This document shows positions 61,701 through 64,000 of a stretch of 64,000 bases of DNA, piece after piece (position 1 is the stretch's first letter; the number at the start of each line of letters is the position of its first letter). This DNA is from Anopheles merus (taxonomy: Eukaryota > Arthropoda > Insecta > Diptera > Culicidae). The DNA is taken from contig NC_054082.1 of assembly GCF_017562075.2 (NCBI RefSeq), positions 17,182,927 to 17,246,926 of the forward strand, read 5' to 3'. The translations under genes were made by a program, and so were the position numbers. The notes beneath the pieces are model-generated. The model made no database searches and was not told the DNA's origin. It saw only the letters and a list, made by a program, of their open reading frames with translations.

Positions 61701-61837
61701 TTAATGTTTTATTTTTTCACCGCCTCCCCCAGCATCGAGGTCTCGTTTTCTTGTGCTATTTCATTTTATATTTTTCCCTCCTGTTACTTTTTTTGCTGTT
61801 TTGCTTCTGTGTCTTCAGCCCTACTCAAAAAGCGCGC

Positions 61838-61866
61838 ACCACACACACACACACACACACACACAC
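61838..61866 (+). repeat. (CA)n microsatellite
   Basis: About 14 CA units. Confidence 0.95.
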
Positions 61867-63010
61867 CGGCAGAGCCGATGTAGACGGTGCCAAAGATAGG
61901 TCTCCTTTCCCTTTTTTGGGGGCGAAAAATTTATAGTCACTTTTGTTTTCACGATAAGGGAGTGTTGTTCCCCGCAATTCAGCTCCACCATTTTTTCCCC
62001 TTCCCCATGGCCGCCTTCCGTGTGCTTGAAAGAAGCAAAAGATGAGCGCAAAAAAAACGTGCCAATTCGACCAAACCAGCGAAGGCGAAAGACGGTTGGA
62101 CGATTTTGTGTTAAAAGAGGATAGATGCAAAAGGAGCGAACGAGACGGACGATTTGTAAGTGTGAAGAAAAAGGGATAGGTCAGTAGAGGTTGGGAGAGG
62201 AGGGAGGCAATGGGGGCGGTAGAAGTTAAGGGCGAGCAGCGAAGAAAAGTGAGCTCCGCTTCTCGAGAAGAACGAACGAGAGAGAGAGAGAGACGTTTCC
62301 TTTTTAAACGCCTTTCGTCTTGCTCTCTATCGCACTATTGCTTTCTCGTGCTACCTCTCTCTCTCTCTCACACACACACAGCTATGTGGCGTGAGTCCTT
62401 TTTACCCCCTCACAAACAGCAACGCTTTTCTTGGAAGCGCGGCCTCCTTCGCCCTGCAAGGAGCGACGTTGGCCACCTCTGCCTTACGGTGGCGGTGGCT
62501 TTCTTCGATTGTGTGCGTGTGTTTTTTTTGGAGATCGTGCAGTTCAGTGTGTTTGTGTGTGAGTGTGAGGGGTGTATTTTTTTTTTTTAAATATTATTAC
62601 TGCTCCCTATTCTCACACTCACAGCCGCCACTGTTTGCCCCGGCCGCAATATTATTGTATTTGGCTGGACGGATTGTTCTTCACAACTCCTACTCCTCCC
62701 TTGCGCGTTCCTTCCACCATTCCACTCGCCATCCTGGGGGCTTCAAGGCAAGAAGGAAATCTTTACGTAAGAAAGGGTGAAAAAGGAGGAAGCGGCGGGC
62801 GGTTGGGAGGTGGTTTTGTCATGTATATATTTTTATTACGCTCGTTTTTGGCGCATCAGCCCGCCGGAGGGCCGCCCGCCATGGAGGCGCCTGATCCGCG
62901 ACGCACACAGACACACTCCGTTGGGCCATTTTGTGGACGAACGCGCCCGTAAAGTGTGAAAATTGTTTACTGCTACAGCCGTGTAAGAATGTAAGATTGT
63001 TGCAAAGACA

Positions 63011-63046
63011 GAGCGAGAGAGAGAGAGAGAGAGAGTGAGAGGGAGA
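63011..63046 (+). repeat. (GA)n microsatellite
   Basis: A GAGA run of about 15 units with minor breaks, one of several in this part of the window. Confidence 0.9.
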
Positions 63047-64000
63047 GAAAGAAAAGTGAAGCAAAGCGAAGGAAAACAAATATAAAAATGACAATTAGAA
63101 GAAAAAAAACGTGCCGAAAGGGTTGAAACACCAAACATGCAGGGACATTAAAAGATTCTGTATGACTGTGTGTGTGTGAGTGCATTGTTTTAATTTTAAA
63201 CCTCTACTCCTTGCATCGAATGGCCAAGGAATTATTTCGAAAGGGTTAGGAAGGGAAACCACCCTTCCGAAAGGGGTAGAAAAAAGTAATTTCCAGTGGA
63301 CAGGGAGGATGCTGCGTGGCCACCATACAACGGAATAAGAAAATTGTATGTGTGTGTGTGTGTGCGCATTATTTTTGTTGTTGTTGTTGTTGTTGCTTTT
63401 CCTTCCCCTTTCATCATTTTCGTACGGTTCTTGCAACCTCGCACCCTCGCCAGATCACCCCATAAACCACCCCCTTTCACCCTCCTCCCCCTGCTGTTCA
63501 GCCCACTGGTCGCGTGCTAGCCTTCTTGGATCGCTTTTGCTTTTGTTTTTCTCCCGGGACAGGCACGAGTTTTTTGTTGTTGTTTTTTTTTTTGGTGTAT
63601 TGCTTTGCTCTGTCTCTCACCGGGTTCGCTATCTTCACGGTATGCGTCTTAAGTAAATAAGAAGACGACGCTAATGGTGATATATACAACATTTTCGCGT
63701 CGCTCGCCACCCTCCATTTGCCAGCCCGTCCGTTTTAAAAGCCGTCCTGCCTCTTGCGCCGAATGGTTTTTCCTCAGGACGACGACGACGACGACTACGA
63801 TCGTCGACCCAAGGGTTGTCCTTTCCCCGGTGCAGGGAAATGATTGTGTGTGTGTGTGTGCGGGACGCTTCCTGCGCTGTGTTGTAAAGGCGTGTTTCTG
63901 TGTGTGCGAGCTGGCGGGGGAAGGGAATGAAAGGGCCCTCCAGTTCGGTATTTTCGGCGTGTGTCTTGGTGAATTTCGGGGCCACCCTCGCAAGCGCCCC

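Larger units (their letters stand above)
44968..64000. other. 19-kb stretch without a recognisable gene
   Basis: Contains the Vps39 3' UTR, then repeats and mobile elements listed separately. The rest alternates between AT-rich segments (about 46.3-48.6, 50.4-52.3, 54.1-56.0, 57.2-59.1 kb) and GC-richer segments full of purine/pyrimidine runs and GT/AC, CT/GA tracts (48.6-50.3, 52.4-54.1, 56.1-57.1, 59.1-64.0 kb). The open frames in it are low-complexity by-products of these tracts, with no domain I recognise. It could be intergenic regulatory DNA or the leader or first intron of a gene beyond the right edge. Confidence 0.6.

Noticed and set aside
61190..61936. 248-residue plus-strand open frame
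   Set aside because: Composition follows GT, CT and T-rich tracts. No domain, no conserved block and no coding-like codon use.
62210..62952. Overlapping plus-strand open frames near the right edge
   Set aside because: They run through microsatellites and poly-T in two frames with no recognisable protein.
1..64000. CRISPR array, operon, bacterial or phage genes
   Set aside because: No regularly spaced direct repeats, no ribosome-binding sites and introns throughout; the window is nuclear eukaryotic DNA.

Overview
This is eukaryotic nuclear DNA, most likely from an anopheline mosquito (Anopheles gambiae complex or a close relative). The genes have GT-AG introns, many of them 60-100 bases long. 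The proteins read like insect orthologues. Long CAG/CAA repeats encode glutamine tracts. The non-coding DNA is full of GT, CT and AC microsatellites, tRNA-derived SINE remnants and small terminal-inverted-repeat elements. The species is an inference from style and protein similarity; no database search was run.

Layout. (1) 636-15709, plus strand: the 3' two thirds or more of a T-type (Cav3) voltage-gated calcium channel alpha-1 subunit gene, entering from the left edge, in 20 constitutive coding exons plus one alternative exon. The four pore residues E, E, D, D are all visible. Domain II has two interchangeable turret exons 3.7 kb apart. (2) 18202-20622, plus: an NSUN2-type RNA cytosine-5 methyltransferase, 5 exons, with a core-promoter-like motif that is repeated beside a palindromic element upstream. 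(3) 21094-36016, plus: an AMP-forming acyl-CoA synthetase with a probable mitochondrial presequence, 7 exons. Its 10.4-kb intron 5 contains the whole eIF4G gene (24302-31321) on the same strand. Its intron 6 contains the last exon of an opposite-strand PP4 regulatory subunit 2 gene (36696-34084), and that gene's intron 2 in turn holds the last synthetase exon, so the two genes interlock. (4) 37065-37574, plus: mitochondrial monothiol glutaredoxin 5, head to head with PPP4R2. (5) 38562-41330, plus: methylmalonate-semialdehyde dehydrogenase, 4 exons. (6) 41823-44967, plus: Vps39/Vam6, a HOPS tethering subunit, 7 exons.

From about 45.05 kb to the right edge (19 kb) I found no convincing coding exon. 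The stretch holds SINE remnants, a palindromic GGAATC-type repeat, three inverted-repeat elements whose ends fit TA target sites, long AT-rich segments, and GC-richer segments crowded with GAGA/CT and GT/AC tracts. It could be an intergenic regulatory region, or the leader or first intron of a gene outside the window.

The genes form no single pathway: they cover excitability, RNA methylation, fatty-acid activation, translation initiation, PP4 signalling, mitochondrial Fe-S assembly, valine catabolism and endolysosomal tethering. Most of the novelty lies in architecture: exclusive turret exons, a same-strand nested eIF4G, an interdigitated antisense pair, in-frame retainable introns, and small mobile elements at or near promoters. 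All exon boundaries were placed by hand from splice consensus, reading phase and protein-family similarity.
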